A program made the translations under genes and the position numbers. From Strigops habroptila (Eukaryota; Chordata; Aves; Psittaciformes; Psittacidae), in contig NC_044301.2 in the NCBI RefSeq assembly GCF_004027225.2, forward strand, positions 22,601,340-22,665,339: a stretch of 64,000 nt of DNA, in the 5' to 3' direction. Below are positions 10,230-23,990 of the stretch, in pieces. Positions within the stretch are counted from its first letter, which is position 1; each line of letters opens with the position of its first letter. Under the pieces are notes generated by a model. It was not told the DNA's origin. It worked only from the letters and a program-made list of their open reading frames with translations, and searched no databases.

Positions 10230-10846
10230 CCATAGTGTATTCGGCAGAGTATATATGTTTATGTTCATCATGACTGTCGGAAAGAGGCAGGAAAACATAG
10301 GTGTGTAGCCATTCTATGACCTTCATACTTGGCCGCACTGGGGCACCTGGCGAACGTTCTCAGAGTGGACAACAGTGAGATCATGAGAAACTGCACAGTC
10401 CCACGAGTAAACAATTACAGATCTGGCATAAAGCCAGTTGTTTTTCTAAGGGTACAAAAGTGGGACCCTCTTGTGGCCATGGGAGAAGCCTCACCTATGG
10501 GTGGATGCACTGCGTAGGAATTTTCCCAATTACCTGAGACTCCTGGCATCGGCTGCAACGGGGCTTCCCAGCTGGAAGTGTGGGCCTGGATGATGATTCA
10601 GTGGTAATTGGTGATGTATTTCTTCTTAATCTCTGTTCTTTCTATATGGTAATGATTTAATGCATTGCTAACTCTCTCTGGTACTTTACTTATATACCTA
10701 TATCTCTGATTTGCTTTATTGTACTTATTCACTATATATAGAGAGATATTTACCTAATTCACATTAGCGTGCTTGCTTTAGCATGCTTATTGGCTTTAGT
10801 GTGCTTGTTTAATAAACTCTGCATATTATACAGCTAGTGTGTGGTC
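10230..10846 (+). repeat. Possible old LTR
   Basis: About 600 bases ending in an A/T-rich part with TATATATAG (about 10,734), short GCTTGCTTTAGC-like direct repeats (10,770-10,810) and AATAAA at about 10,811, some 30 bases before a GTGGTCA end. This arrangement resembles U3-R-U5 of an LTR, but no target duplication or internal sequence was found. Confidence 0.35.
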
Positions 10847-12311
10847 ACTTTGTGGCATACCCTGTCTGTCAGCAGAACACCAGGACATGCAGACAATTAG
10901 AGTGGGAGTACCTTCACTGCCCTGCGGACCTGACCGGAGGCCTGCTGGGCAGCACTTGTGCCAGTCCTCTCTGTGCTGGGTCTCTTCTCCCCTGCCCTGC
11001 TACAGCTCCTCTCTTCCTATCCCTGTATTTCAAACTGCCAGGAGTCAGAGTGTTTGCTCAGACAGTGTATTCCTTCTGCATGTGAATCTGGCTTGGGAGA
11101 GTGTTCCGCTCCCCCATCTCCTCAGCCACAGGCTTGTCTGCCTGATGTCCACTCAGGCACCTATAGTCATGAGCAGATTTAGACCGCAAGCTGTCATTCA
11201 GATCCATGTGGCAAACAGAAGTGAAGAGAGCTGATCCTGAAAATCTGTGCAGCTACTGCTGCTGCACACTGCAGGACTACTTGCTTAACCTGCATCTCTC
11301 CTCCATGGTACCAACTTCGAATCTCTTTCAGCACCTCATAAGCCAGAAACATTATATCTATTTCAACAACTCAATAGTTAAATATTCTCAGTGTTCTGGG
11401 AGACTAAACCAGGTACAGGTATTGGAGTATCAGGTACCAGCATGCTGGATAGCAGGAATGAGCTCAGCACAGCTGGTTTGAGCAGCATCTCAGGGGGCAG
11501 CATTTTAAAATCAGGGAGGGGTGCCCTTATTATTCTAAGTGGAAACATTTTATTTCGCTTAATTTGGTGATGGTGAATAGGTATGTATAAATTTGAACAT
11601 ATATGAACAACATATGAATATGATACAATGATTATGTTCATTGCATTTGAAGGAACATAACGAGATATTGTTCCATTTACTGCCCAGTCATCCATCGTTC
11701 TGTGTGTGCATGTGTGAGACAGCAGCATGTGTCTGAACCGTTCACTGTGAGCCTGCTCTGTAGCTGCCACTGGTGAAGCTGGGCGTGGGAAGTTTGTGTT
11801 CCTTTGTGTTCATGGATGCTGGAGGAAAAATGAATCTGTAAGTGTGCCTGCGCTTTGTTCTGCCTATGTATATGGGCAACCATGTATTGATTTGTGCAAG
11901 GACACCACGGCAGGGCTGGAATCACACTTCTGTTTCATCTTATAGGTAGTCTTACTCCCTTCCCTTCCCATCCTTCCATCCATTGATACTGAGTTCAGCT
12001 GAGCCTAGCTGCTTGGTTTTGGTGAGAAAGTGGCAGATAAACCAGCCCAGCTCTAAACTCTCTCTTTTACAAAACTCCCAATTAAAGTACTGAACATCAA
12101 GCTCTGTTACATAAAAATAAAACACCATTCTGGGTCAGAACGTTGTTCCACCTAGCTCTGTGTCTGGCAGCAGCTATGCCTCTGCCTGGGAAAGAGCTCT
12201 TTTCCCCTGGCAAAAAAGGGGAAGCTTGTGATATTGCCCCAAGATGCTTGCCTACCTTCTGTGGTGAAAGGGCTTCCTGAGCCCAAGTGGAAGTCTTTGT
12301 GTTTAACAGCC
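10847..12311. other. Host sequence, no gene seen
   Basis: Mixed composition with short ORFs lacking domain character. Nothing supports a gene. Confidence 0.4.
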
Positions 12312-12931
12312 CGTCGTGGTTTAAGCCCAGCCGGTAACTCAGAATCATGCAGCCGCTTGCTCACTCTCCCTCTTCTTCCCTCTCCCCGAGGGATGGGGAG
12401 GAGAATTGAAAGAATGTAACTCCCACGGGTTGAGATAAGAACAGTCCAGTAACTAAGGTATCATACAAAACTACTACTACCACCACTAATAATAAAAATA
12501 ATGATAAGGGAAATAACAAGGGGAGAGAATATAAAACTAAAAGGGGAAAGGGAAAAAAAAAATAAACACAAGTGATGCACAATACAATTGCTCACCACCC
12601 GCTGACCAATACCCAGCCTGACCCGAGCAGCGATCTGGGCCTTCCGGGTGACTCCCCCCCAGTTTATATACTGGGCATGACGTGCTGTGGTATGGAATCC
12701 CCCTTTGGCTAGTTTGGGTCAGGTGTCCTGTCTCTGCTTCCTTCCGGCTTCCCGTGCCCCTCCTCACTGGCAGAGCATGAGAGATGGAAAAGTCCTTGAT
12801 CAGAGTAAGCATTACTTAGCAACAACTAAAACATTGGTGTGTTATCAGCACTGTTCTCAGACTAAAGCCCAAACACAGCACTGCACCAGCTACTAGGAAG
12901 GAGAAATTTTTCTACAGCTAAACCCAGGACA
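12312..12931 (-). mobile_element. Solo ERVL LTR, long subtype (620 bp)
   Basis: Flanked by perfect CAGCC duplications (12307-12311 and 12932-12936). Compared with the 566-bp form it has an extra A/G-rich segment (about 12,530-12,580) that includes GGGGAAAGGG and an A9-10 tract. The terminal CA of the LTR is CG on this strand, a likely CpG or transition change. Confidence 0.9.
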
Positions 12932-12936
12932 CAGCC

Positions 12937-13206
12937 CTGGAGGAATTTTCATCCACAACTTATCAAACTATTTTTGTAACTCAGGTATTATCCAGTTTCT
13001 GCAATGTCTTGTAGCAGCAAGTTCCGCTGCTTAACCATGCATGGGATGCAGAGCCACCTCCTCTTGTTTATTTTGAACCTGTCCCCTGAAAAATTCTGTT
13101 GCTTTATTGGAACAGACCATGAACAGTCATTCCTTAGTCACCTTCCCTATGACACTTCTGGTTTTGTAGACCTCTACTGTGTTTCCTTTCCATCATCCTT
13201 TTTTCA
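12937..13206 (-). repeat. Ancient CR1 fragment
   Basis: Diverged sequence resembling the reverse complement of old CR1 RT regions (AACCTGTCCCC, GAACAGACC and TCCTTAGTCACC-like blocks). No open frame. The call is from general similarity to avian CR1 text, without alignment. Confidence 0.4.
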
Positions 13207-16200
13207 GACAGAAGGGCCCCAACCTTTTTTCTTTGCTTTTCTGAGCCAGACACAGTTACTGATAAATCTCCTGGTCTGGGGGCTTTGGGCTTCCATGGCT
13301 GGCAGTCCCAGGATGCCTGTAACAGGCTGCACATACCAGAAGCCCTCTGCAAGGAGTGTCAGGTGTAATTTAGCACTGGGAGCATGAGTTATGGTCTTGC
13401 CCTTTAAGGAAAGGCTAGCAGCACAGACCTGCCTGTCAGCTGAGTCCCCCACCTGATCATGAGCTCTCCTGGTGAATGAATCAGGATTTGGCATATTGTT
13501 AATACAGCCCCCATGCTAATGTGTTTTTGAAATGAGACTGAGAAAGCTGTTTGTTAACCTCAGCCAGCTGTCCTCACCGTGACCTGGATAAATCATTGTA
13601 GCAGGAGCTCCGAAGAACATTGCTCTTGCTGCTTTGGAACACAGAGCTGGAAGGGAAGGACTGTGCTTCCAGCTTATGCCAGGAAGGCTTCTCTGCACCA
13701 GGGCTGTGCAGCAAAAGGACTGGTTTGTTCTCATGCCAGCAACCCTGCTGGTGCTCCAGGCTGGGGGTCAGGTCCTGGAGACTCGCAAAGGCTGGAGAGT
13801 CCAGTGGCACACTCCCTCCCCTGAGAGCTGCCTGAGGAGTCATGGCGTTACACTGCAGGTGGGGAAAAAGGCCACATTGTATCTGGGAGAGGAGAAGTTG
13901 GATTTCCCCAGTGACCCCAGGGACTGGCTCCTTCCACCACTCAGCCACCATCCAGCCCCGGCTCATGACCACATACATGTTTTTCCATGTTCATTCCCTT
14001 CAGCTGGAGGCTGGACTTTCTCCAGGACCATCTCCTTCCTTTCCCACCACATCTGAAGGTAGCTAGCCTTGAGCTGCCTTTCTCTGTGGTGGGAAAGGGT
14101 ATAAAGAGGACAATTTGGCGGCTATCACAAGGAGATCTAGATCTACTGGAGCAGAGCTTTCTCTCCACAAAGCTGTTTTGACTCTGGAAGGTGTTATCTT
14201 TAAAAAGGCCTCATTACTTTATCTGTTCTCACAGGGCACTCTTAACTGCTGTCTCATTGTGTGGCAGTGAGTTCCACCAGACAAGTTTTCTTTTGTTGTT
14301 TCTGATCTGGCCATTTTATTGGGTTCTTTTTCTCCTGCATGACTAAGGAAAATCACACCACCAGCTGCATGTAAGAAAGTCCTGGAAAGGGGAACAAAGC
14401 CATCTGTGCTCCATTTCCATAAAGGCACACACAAGAACTAATGGGCATCAAGAAAGATTCAAGTCAGGAACAGTTTTCTAATGGGAAAGACAAGAAAACA
14501 CATGAACAGACTGCCAGGGGCCTGAGGATTCTGCATCACAGCAGATCTTTTAAGGGCAGATAAACAAAAGACAGGGCACTCATAGGTTCCCCTGTCTTAG
14601 AACTGGAAGATTGGCTATCAACTTCTTGAGGTTCATGCCAGCCTTGCTCATTTCCTAAATCTATCCTTGCTCATACCTTGAAACCCAGCTCTGCCTTCTT
14701 CATAGCCCCACCATCATTGTCTTTAGTGTTCATGTGATACCAACATTTCATTTCCCAGGCTGTTTCCCTTTTCTAGCAAAGTGACTGGACTTGAGTCTTG
14801 GAAGTGTGCTCACATCCTATGGTGGTTCACCTGATCTTCACAAGACTAGTCCCAGCTTTGTGCTTCAGCTAGTGTCACATCTCCAGCAGTGCTGGCTGTG
14901 TTCCCATGCCAGGTAGCAGCGTTAGTTCGTGGGAGCATTCTTCCACCTCACTGTTATGCTTCTGCAGGCTTGCTCACAGGAGAGACTTTCTGGGGAGTAC
15001 ACACTAGCATTTCCCCATGTAAATTCATCCTTATGTGCCTTCCTCATTAGTGATATTCCTTCAGCTCTCTTCTCAAGGAACAGGGTTCTCTGTTGTGAGT
15101 GCTGTGGGCTGGAGGTCTCCATATGCAGAGAGACTCTCCCCTTCCAGCCCTCCACAAGTAAGGGGAGCTGCCTAATCCCTCATACTGGAGCCTTAGTGCT
15201 CAACTGAACATACTGGGCTGATGACTTGGTGCTCCTTTGCATGTTCCAGAGGAACCTGCTGTCTGGGATGCTTCTGGGTGAAAAAATGCTCCATAGGGTG
15301 AGCAGAGGCCGTGGTGCAGCTGACTGAGAACCCAGCCCAAGGCAGACAAGGATCAGGCAACAGTGCGGCAGCAAGGGATAGAAGTGTAGAGCTGACAACC
15401 TCTGAGCTGCTCCCTTCAGTAATGCATCCAGCAATCCGCACTGCTTCAGCACCTTGCTTGCTAAGCTGCACCCAGGAACTGGCATGTGGAAAGCAAGCTG
15501 GATTTTGCCCCTTTTACTACCTACTTATCTGGTCACAGGTTACCCAGTAGCCAGAACATGTGCTTTAACATACGCTGAAAAGAGCAAGCAAAGCCTGGAG
15601 GATGTCAGTGGGTGATGAAGGCTCTGATACCACCATCTGTATGACATGTGCTGATGTGCCTCAGGCTTTGGCCTGAACACTGCAGTTCCACCATTGGTGG
15701 TAAACAGAAGATGAGGCAGAGATGGGAGCATAGATTTGCTATCAGAACTTTTGGATTCAATTTCCATTCTCAGTAGAATAGCTGTGTGCAGTTTCTTATA
15801 CGTGCTGCTTTGCAAATGAGTTGTGCAGGACATGGCTATCAGTCAGACTGCCTGGAGAGTAAGGTCAGCTTGATGATATGTGGTCTTGCTGTGCAGTGGC
15901 TGGCCTAGGCCACGTGGAGGTCAGGATCTGACTGATGGAAAGGCCTCACCTCTGCTCCTTGATGGCTGTAGGAGCCTGCTGCCCTTTGTCTACCTCCTAC
16001 CGCTTGAGTGCAGTCATGGAACTTCAGTAGCTGGTGAGGTAGAACTGCCTGGATATCAGTGTTTGGTCTACATGATTTCTTTTCAGTAAGCAACAGAGGG
16101 GCAGATGTGTGCTGCCAACCCACAGAGCCTCACAGCTGTCTGCCATGTAGCAGCCATGTTAGTACAAAGCAGCACCCACTTGGATTATGGGTCCTCAGTG

Positions 16201-17842
16201 GGAGGGTGGAACATGCACAGATATATACCACATACAATATAGCAGGACACAGAGCAGCTCATACAGACATCCCAGCACCATCAGCAGGTAGACAGGACCA
16301 GAAACACACAGCCATGACAGCCAGGGGGAACTGCGAGTGAAGGTGAACTGTATTATTTGTGTAGGCACTGGCGAGGAACCCCACTGGGGGCCTGGGTCTG
16401 AGAGCCAGGTCTACAACACAGATGTTAAATAGGGAATAAAGAAAATAATAGAGCATTGACTAGAATGGTCTGCAAGGCTGATTTCTCTCCATGCAGCCTC
16501 TGAAGGAACAGCCTTTGGGGCTGTGGAGAAATAAGCAGCCTTCAGGCTGTGAGGCTAATGCAGAGCCACGTTTGTTCGTATAGCTGCAGAGCTTTTAAGA
16601 GAAACTTGGGAAAACTAGCTTGGATTCCAACGAATATTCACAATTACACTGCTCCAAAGCTGAATCCAATCACAGCACTGCAGTATGCAGGCTTTGTGCA
16701 TCAAAAGAAAATGAGAGGAAAGCAGGAAAGATGGAGTTGCCTTTGGAGAGACTTATAAGCACAGATCTCTGTTTGTGGCAGAACTAAAATGCTTTATTTC
16801 TGATAGGAGCAATTTATTCTTCAGGCATTTTGCCTGATATTAGAAAGTGCCTGGCTGGTTTTTGAAGTGAGAGTCTTCAGTAGATGGTCTTTACTTTAGA
16901 ATGAAATAAAGGAATGGAAAGTGTTGTAGTCCATAATTTTGATATTGTACTAACAAACTCCAGAAATAGGGGAGCATTTCCAAACTACAGCAAGGGCCCC
17001 TTTCACTCACTGCATCCTTGGTTACCATGTGGAAGTGGGCTGGACAGAGCTACCCTTGTTAAAACCAAGCTTCTAGTATGATATTTGGCTGTTTACCATG
17101 CTCTGCCACTAAACAAGATGATATAACAGAGAAAGGAAAGGGATATGCTGGCTGAACATTCATTGCAGCTCAGTATTGACCTCTTCTTTTTTGCAGTGGA
17201 GGGTATACAAAAATAATGATGTAGGGGAATCACTGCATGATGAAAAGATGGAGGATTTGTGACTACCAGACTGCTGCAGAGCAGTGTGTGCAGCAGAATA
17301 GCATGTGTGTGACAAAGCAGAGGCACTGGTTGAAGTGGCAACAGGAACAGCACCAAGCAGGAGCTGCTCTCGTGGCCTGCCCATACTTCCCACTGAGCAA
17401 CTCTTCAACACAGTGCCAAAGGAAATTATCTTGGATTCTCTGACTTGTATTCCTTGTGTTGGTAGTTGGGAGAGCTATAGGAATGGGCTTGGCTAAAGGG
17501 GTGCCCTTCTAGATGCTTTAAGAAGACCTACAATGTGTCCCATCGGTTCCATCTCTTGGGAGCTTTTGTGGAACTCTGACATATTGGTGCAGTAGTGGAA
17601 GAAGTCAGGTATGAGAAGGGACAAAAGCACAGGGCAGGCTGGGGACAACATGGATCACAACCAACAGTTACACTTCTTCCTCTGACACTACATGTGCAGG
17701 ACATCAGTCACCAGTGCTGCCAATGCACAGCTGCAGCACCAAATGCTCCCTGCTGCTCTAACATACAGGGACTGTGAATAATCTGTGGCCTTTGTGTGGT
17801 CCTACAGCACCAAACCACCACTGCTCTTAATTACAAATATTT
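13207..17842. other. Host sequence, no gene recognised
   Basis: About 4.6 kb with only short ORFs lacking domain motifs or convincing splice structure. A short CR1-like scrap may lie at about 14,230-14,300. Confidence 0.4.
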
Positions 17843-18480
17843 AGAATCATAGAATCATAGAATAGTTAGGGTTGGAAAGGACCTTAAGATCATCTAGTTC
17901 CAACCCCCCTGCCATGGGCAGGGACACCTCACACTAAACCATGTCACCCAAGGCTCTGTTCAACCTGGCCTTGAACACCGCCAGGGATGGAGCATTCACA
18001 ACTTCCTTGGGCAACCCATTCCAGTGCCTCACCACCCTCACTGTAAAGAACTTCTTCCTTATATCTAATCTAAACCTCTCCTGTTTAAGTTTGAAGCCAT
18101 TACCCCTTGTCCTACCACTACAGTCCCTGATGAAGAGACCCTCCCCAGCATCCTTATAGGCCCCCTTCAGATACTGGAAGGCTGCTATGAGGTCACCACG
18201 CAGCCTTCTCTTCTCCAGGCTGAACAGCCCCAACTTTCTCAGCCTGTCTTCATACGGGAGGTGCTCTAGCCCTCTTATCATCCTCGTGGCCCTTCTCTGG
18301 ACTCGCTCCAACAGCTCCATGTCCTTTTTATGTTGAGGACACCAGAACTGTACACAATACTCCAAGTGAGGTCTCACGAGAGCAGAGTAGAGGGGCAGGA
18401 TCACCTCCTTTGACCTGCTGGTCATGCTTCTTTTGATGCAGCCCAGGATACAGTTGGCTTTCTGGGCTGCAAGCGCACAT
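17843..18480 (-). mobile_element. CR1 LINE, 5'-truncated copy 1
   Basis: Begins on the plus strand with AATCATAGAATCATAGAAT, the reverse complement of the CR1 3' tail, followed by the 3' UTR block with CTAGTTCCAACCCCC. The minus-strand frame (17934-18480) encodes the C-terminal end of the CR1 reverse transcriptase, including [18 protein letters not shown]. 5' truncation near 18,480 is typical of LINE insertion. CR1 elements do not make conventional target duplications and none is seen. Confidence 0.95.
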
Positions 18481-19892
18481 ATATTTAAGGTATATCCTTG
18501 CATTACACCATGCAGACATTCCCTAGCACTGTGGCAGCATGAGTGCAGATGCTTTGAGAGAAGTCAGGTTAGGGTTTACACTACAAGAACGTGCAATTAC
18601 TTGGACAGGACACTTACAAGCACACCTGACCTAGGAAAGCAATATCTGAAGGGCAAGCCTCTGCTATCCCCAAGGCCCCAGCAGGCACCATGTCTCCACC
18701 CTGAACAGAGGGCAGCATGTTACTGTTTTCAGACTGTGCTAATCCCTTTGTGTGTTTTGAAGATGCTGTTTCCTGGTGCATTTCACCTTGTGGCTGCACA
18801 GATCCCTTCTGCTGGATGGCAATCTTAAAGGATGCTGATGGGAAATCCCAGGAAGCTGGTCTCTGATCTGAGTCACGCCACTGGTGCAGGGAAGCACTCT
18901 GTCACATGCAGGCGTGGCCCGGGGTGTTCCCTGCAGCTTGGCACATACTGAAGTCAATAGCTTTCAGCAGGAACTTGTATTTGGTATTATACTGTCTGAG
19001 AGGCTTAAAATCAACTATGACATTTCAGTAGAGCTACAAAATAACTTTTCAGTTTGTCCACTGGTAGCTTGCTCCAGATGGAGACAGTGCAATCTGGTGA
19101 TTGATTCTTGAAACTTGACTAGTGCATCTGTGCTGGCGTATTTAGAACCATGTTGTGTAATATGAAAAGCAGTCATTCATTTCATTCATTTGAAGTTGTC
19201 TTGCGGGAATGGCAGCTGCCCAGACAAATGCCACATGAAGATGAAAATGTGACAGAGAGCCCAGGACTGTGTGCAGCAGAAATAACAGTGCAGTTCTGCA
19301 CCCACCAGAAAGCCACTGTGATCTATCTTGCTCTCCACAGCTTATCGTAGATTCTTATACCAGTTCCTGACAGACACCAGTTGCTGTAGCCAAAACCAGT
19401 GCTCCAGTTGACCAAAGGAGTAGCATGCTTACACAAACCTGGTAAACCCACAGCCTGCTGGAAAACTACCCAACAGTTGCTAGTGCTAGAAGCAGGTTAA
19501 AGCTCAAAGCAGCAAATACTGTTGGAGCAGGACTTGGCGTAACAGTGTACAGGAGCCACCAACCCAGGAGCTGGAGTGGCTGCAAGGGTCTCCTTTGGCC
19601 AGTACTGTGTATCTCTTCTTTGACTTGGCTGGAGTGTAAATGAGAGTTTCCCAAGTTCAGTGCAGCTGAAGGGCAGGCTTGGAGGAACAAGCATGATGAT
19701 AAAGACAAATGGAATGGCTGAGCCAACCCTCATCCTGCCAATGACAGGCAAAGCTCTGCAGTTACTTTAAAAGTCCTAACTGAGCCATCCAGAGTGTGCA
19801 CAGGGCCCACATCAGTGTGTGGCTGTACAGCTCTGCCCATGTCATCCAGCACTCTCTCTCCCTCACTACCAGCCTCCCATGCTGTGTGTGAT
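18481..19892. other. Host sequence, no gene recognised
   Basis: No coding or repeat signal recognised between two CR1 copies. Confidence 0.4.
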
Positions 19893-21215
19893 ATCATACA
19901 ATAGTTAGGGTTGGAAAGGACCGTAAGACCATCTAGTTCCAACCCCCCTGCCACGGGCAGGGATGCCTCACACTAGACCATGTCACCCAAGGCTCTGTTC
20001 AACCTGGCCTTGAACACCGCCAGGGATGGACCATTTACCACTTCTTTGGGCAACCTGTTCCAGTGCTTCACCACCCTCACAGTAAAGAACTTCTTCCTTA
20101 TATCTAACCTAAACTTCCCCTGTTTAAGTTTAAATCCATTTCCCCATGTCTTACCACTACAGTCCCTGATGAAGAGTCCCTCCCCAGCATCCTCGTAGGC
20201 CCCCTTCAGATACTGGAAGGCTGCTAGGAGGTCACCATGCAGCCTTCTCTTCTCCAGGCTGAACAGACCCAACTCTCTCAGCCTGTCTTCATACAGGAGG
20301 TGCTCCAGCCCCCTTATCAACCTCGTAGCCCTCCTCTGGACTTGCTCCAACAGCTCCATGTCCTTTTTATGTTGAGGACACCAGAACTGGACACAATACT
20401 CCAAGTGGGGTCTCACGAAAGCAGAGTAGAGGGGCAGGATCACCTCCTTTGACCTGCTGGTCATGCTGCTTTTGATGCAGCCCAGGATACAGTTCGCTTT
20501 CTCGGCTGCGAGTGCACGCTGAAGCCAGCTCATGTTCAGTTTCTCATCAACCAACACCCCCAAGTCCTTCTCTGCAGGGCTGCTCTGAATCTCTTCTCTG
20601 CCCAACCTGTAGCTGTGCCTGGGATTGCTCAGGCCCAGATGTAGGACCTTGCACTTCGCATTGTTGAACTTCATGAGGTTGGCATTGGCCCACCTCTTGA
20701 GTGTGTCAATGTCCCTCTGGATGGCATCCCTTCCCTCCAGTGTATCAACCAAACCACTCAGCTTAGCGTCGTCGGCAAACTTGCTGAGGGTGCACTCAAT
20801 CCCACTGTCCGTGTCGCTGACAAAGACGTTGAACAGGATCAGTCCCAGCACCGATCCCTGAGGGACACCGCTCATTACCTGTCTCCAGTTGGACATTTAG
20901 CCATTGACTGCAACTCTTTGCATGCGGCCATCCAGCCAATTCTTTATCCACCGGGTGGTCCATCCATCATATCCATGTCTCTCCAGTTTAGAGACAAGGA
21001 TGTCGTGCAGGACAGTGTCGAATGCTTTGCACAAGTCCAGGTAGATGAAGTCAACTGCTTTGCCCTTATCCATCAGTTCTGTAGCCCCATCATAGAAGGC
21101 CACCAAATTGGTCAGGCATGATTTGCCCTTAGTGAAGCCATGTTGGCTGTCACCAAACACCTCATTGTTTTTCATGTGCCTTAGCATGCTTTCTGGGAGA
21201 TATGGCTGAGTGCTC
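19893..21215 (-). mobile_element. CR1 LINE, 5'-truncated copy 2 (RT domain)
   Basis: Minus-strand copy of about 1.3 kb. Two abutting frames (19973-20896 and 20897-21205) together cover the RT palm to the C-terminus: [16 protein letters not shown] and the catalytic SKFADDAKL (about 20,765-20,790). They are separated by one in-frame TAA near 20,896, where copy 4 reads through. The 3' tail lacks the extended ATTCTATG repeats. It is fairly well preserved but not translatable. Confidence 0.95.
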
Positions 21216-22165
21216 TTCAGAACAGGTACCATGTCTTCTCTTCCTAAGCCCTACACTGGGCTTTCATATTTCCATAGCGGAGCTGTGCAGTGACTCACAC
21301 TGACTGAGACATTTGAGCAGGTTCTGCCCTACTCCCTCATTTGCCCACATGGCCATGAGAAGGCAAGAACCCTTGCTGGTGTGGAGAGGTATAGGAGAAT
21401 GAGGAAAGGGCTGACTGATCTTTCAGCTGTAGAGCCCAGAGGGCCAGTAGTGCTCCTCCAGATGGATGAAGAACTGCTCCAACAGCCAGAGTAATCTCTG
21501 CAGGGCTGGGGGATCCTGGGCTGTGATCAGTGCAATGGCAGAAGGCAATGCTTGGGTGGGTGCCTCTCCCACATGTACCACAGCAAGCACTTGAAGTCAG
21601 CAAAAGTTGCATATGATTAGAGGTGGCTGTAAACTGGTTTATGTACTCTGCAAAACCAAAAGAAGTCTCAAACATAAATAGTCAAATACCTCCTAGGAAA
21701 CTGCCCAAACAGTCCCCACTTTAACTGGTAACAGTGCAGGTGTAAACAGCTGTTGTGGCAAACAGCCCTGGGAGCTCCTGCAGTTTCTCTGCTGTCTCTT
21801 TACACTCCATCCCTCCTCACTACTGCTTAAGCATCATGCCTTGCTCTGTGACCGGCTCTAGAGGACAGGACTCAGGAGCACGCTGACTGAGAGAGCCCTC
21901 GCAGGCGAGTGTGCAGAACCAGCTCCATTGCCTGTGGCAAACCAGGCAATTTTGGGTTTGCCACAGGCAATGTGGGCCTGTGACACTGGGACCCCTGCAT
22001 TCCCTCTGGGGAGCAGCAGCAGAACAGCATTGTCTCTCCTGCTTGATGTCCTCTGGAGGCATGCAGCACATACCTGTAAGGGTCCGACTGGAGAAAACCT
22101 CAGTATTGGACCCATTTCCTTTGTGATCCCAAGAGTGAAATTAAGATGCAAACAAGGTCAAGTAC
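21216..22165. other. Host sequence, no gene recognised
   Basis: Contains short overlapping inverted GCC(A)CAGGCAAT-type words near 21,930-21,975. No gene seen. Confidence 0.4.
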
Positions 22166-22990
22166 TGTAATCGATCAGTTGGTTTATTACAAAAGGACAA
22201 TTATTATAAAAAAGGGAAATTATTGTAATATAGGGAATAGCGATAGGACAGATCGGAAAAAAAGATAGAAAAGAAGCCAAGGATTCGGGGTGCAGAAAGA
22301 GAGTCACCACCGGGGATCCAACAGTGTCCCGGGGATCCGTCGTCGTCGTCATCAGAGGTGGTGGGAGTCCTCCAGGGTCTGTAGTTGGTATCGGAGGTGG
22401 TGGGAGTCCTTCAAGGTTCATAGTATCAGAGCAGAGTGTCTCCAAGAGTTCATAGTAGTCATTGGAGGTGGGTGTCCTCGTGGAGGTGTCCTTCTGGAGT
22501 TGTCCCCTTGAAGGTACCCATTTTGGCGATGTCTCTTTTTCCCCCTTTTATAATGAGTTGGGGGGAGTACCTATGTTCTTAATGTCACGTATTACACAGT
22601 CCTGGTGGACCAGTTTCGCTGGTCTTGCAGCCAGCTCTTCAACTGCAGCAATTCTTGGGATAATGGGCAGCAATTCCTCACACCAATCCTTGAGATAAAG
22701 ACTCTTCCATCCATTAGGTCCATTATCTCAGCTCTTTCCCACTCATCTCTCAGGCAATGGACAGTGGAGTCCCAGTTCAGCTCCTCACACCCTTCTCCCA
22801 GGCAATGGACATTGGAGTCTTAACTCCTCCTACCCATCTCTGAGACAATGGCCAGTGGAATCCCATCTCAGCTTCACATCCCATCTCAGTTTCTCATACC
22901 AATCTTTGAGACAATGGACAGTGGAGTCTGATTTCAGATCAGTCTCTCACAATGCCTCAGACAGGACCCCATGTTCCAGACTCACTGGGC
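22166..22990 (-). repeat. Probable LTR with internal tandem repeats
   Basis: On the minus strand it has CATTATAAAAGG (about 22,545-22,556) and, some 360 bases downstream, AATAAA (about 22,183) shortly before a TACA end at 22,166, an R-U5-like layout. Upstream of the TATA box are about five imperfect repeats of roughly 45-60 bp built around CAATGGACAGTGGAGTC (about 22,690-22,940). A second repeat, GGAGGTGGTGGGAGTCC, lies in the R-like part (22,353-22,412). No internal retroviral genes adjoin, and the far end and target duplication were not found. Confidence 0.5.
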
Positions 22991-23990
22991 TGAGCAGGAG
23001 CCCATGTATCGCTGATGTGGGAGCAGCTGACTTCACAGCCAGTGCCTCGCATCCCTTAGACTACCCTGGCATGTCCAAGTCCCCTCAGGAGCTCCCTGGG
23101 CAACCTCAAGGCCCCAGGGACTCTTAGCACTCTGCAAGCCACAGCCAGGCACCAGTGCCCTGGGCTGGCACCACCAGAGGTGCTCCCTGACTCACAGGAG
23201 TACAAGTGCCCATGACTCAGTGAGAACAAAGCACAGGTTTTTGCACTGACGTTGGCTGCTGACACAGCAGCAAACTGTTTGCTGGACATTCTGGCACCTC
23301 ATCACAGAGAGGGACTGGGACAGAGACTTTTGCTGTTGTCACTGCCAGCTCTGCTGCTGCTAAGAGTGAGTGTTGTTTAGAAGTAGGCTCGTCTATGAAG
23401 GCTTACCTGTATCTTGGCACAGCGGTGCAGAGGGAGGGTTACTAGCCCACCACTGCAAATTTTTAAGCTAGGCTTTTTGGATACAGCTCTTTTTAAAAAA
23501 AAGGAGAACAGGCTGACACTGAGATAGGGCAGGATCAGCCCTTGCAAAGGAGCCTTGAGCAGTGAAGGGAAGAAAACTGCAATCAGCTGAAGTCTGTTTA
23601 GTACACTGTCTCATCTCTGCCACCATCTCATCTCTGCCAGTAGCCAAGAACTGCTCTCTCAGTCAGTGTAAAAAGAGGACACAGATACCACAGTGCTGCC
23701 CAAACTACTCTGCCAGCCTCCAGGGATCCACAGCTCAGGCCTCAGAAGCAAGTGGGGTCTTGGATTTAATCAAGGTAAGTAGAATTTTTTTCTCCCATGA
23801 AAGTGCTTAATTTCTTTTTGAATTTATACAATCTTAGGAGGTCCACCATATCCTGTGTGAAGCAGTCTGATACAACATGAGACATTAGAAAAAAAATTTT
23901 TTTTTGTTTTGTAGTTGTTACCTGCTGGTTCTTGTATTGAAGGGACAGTGAGAAATCATACTGCAGACCACCTCTGTATGCCAAACTTGA
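22991..23990. other. Host sequence, no gene recognised
   Basis: No clear gene or repeat. Confidence 0.4.

Noticed and set aside
18424..18828. 134-codon ORF spanning the end of CR1 copy 1
   Set aside because: Antisense to CR1 and running into flanking DNA; not a gene.
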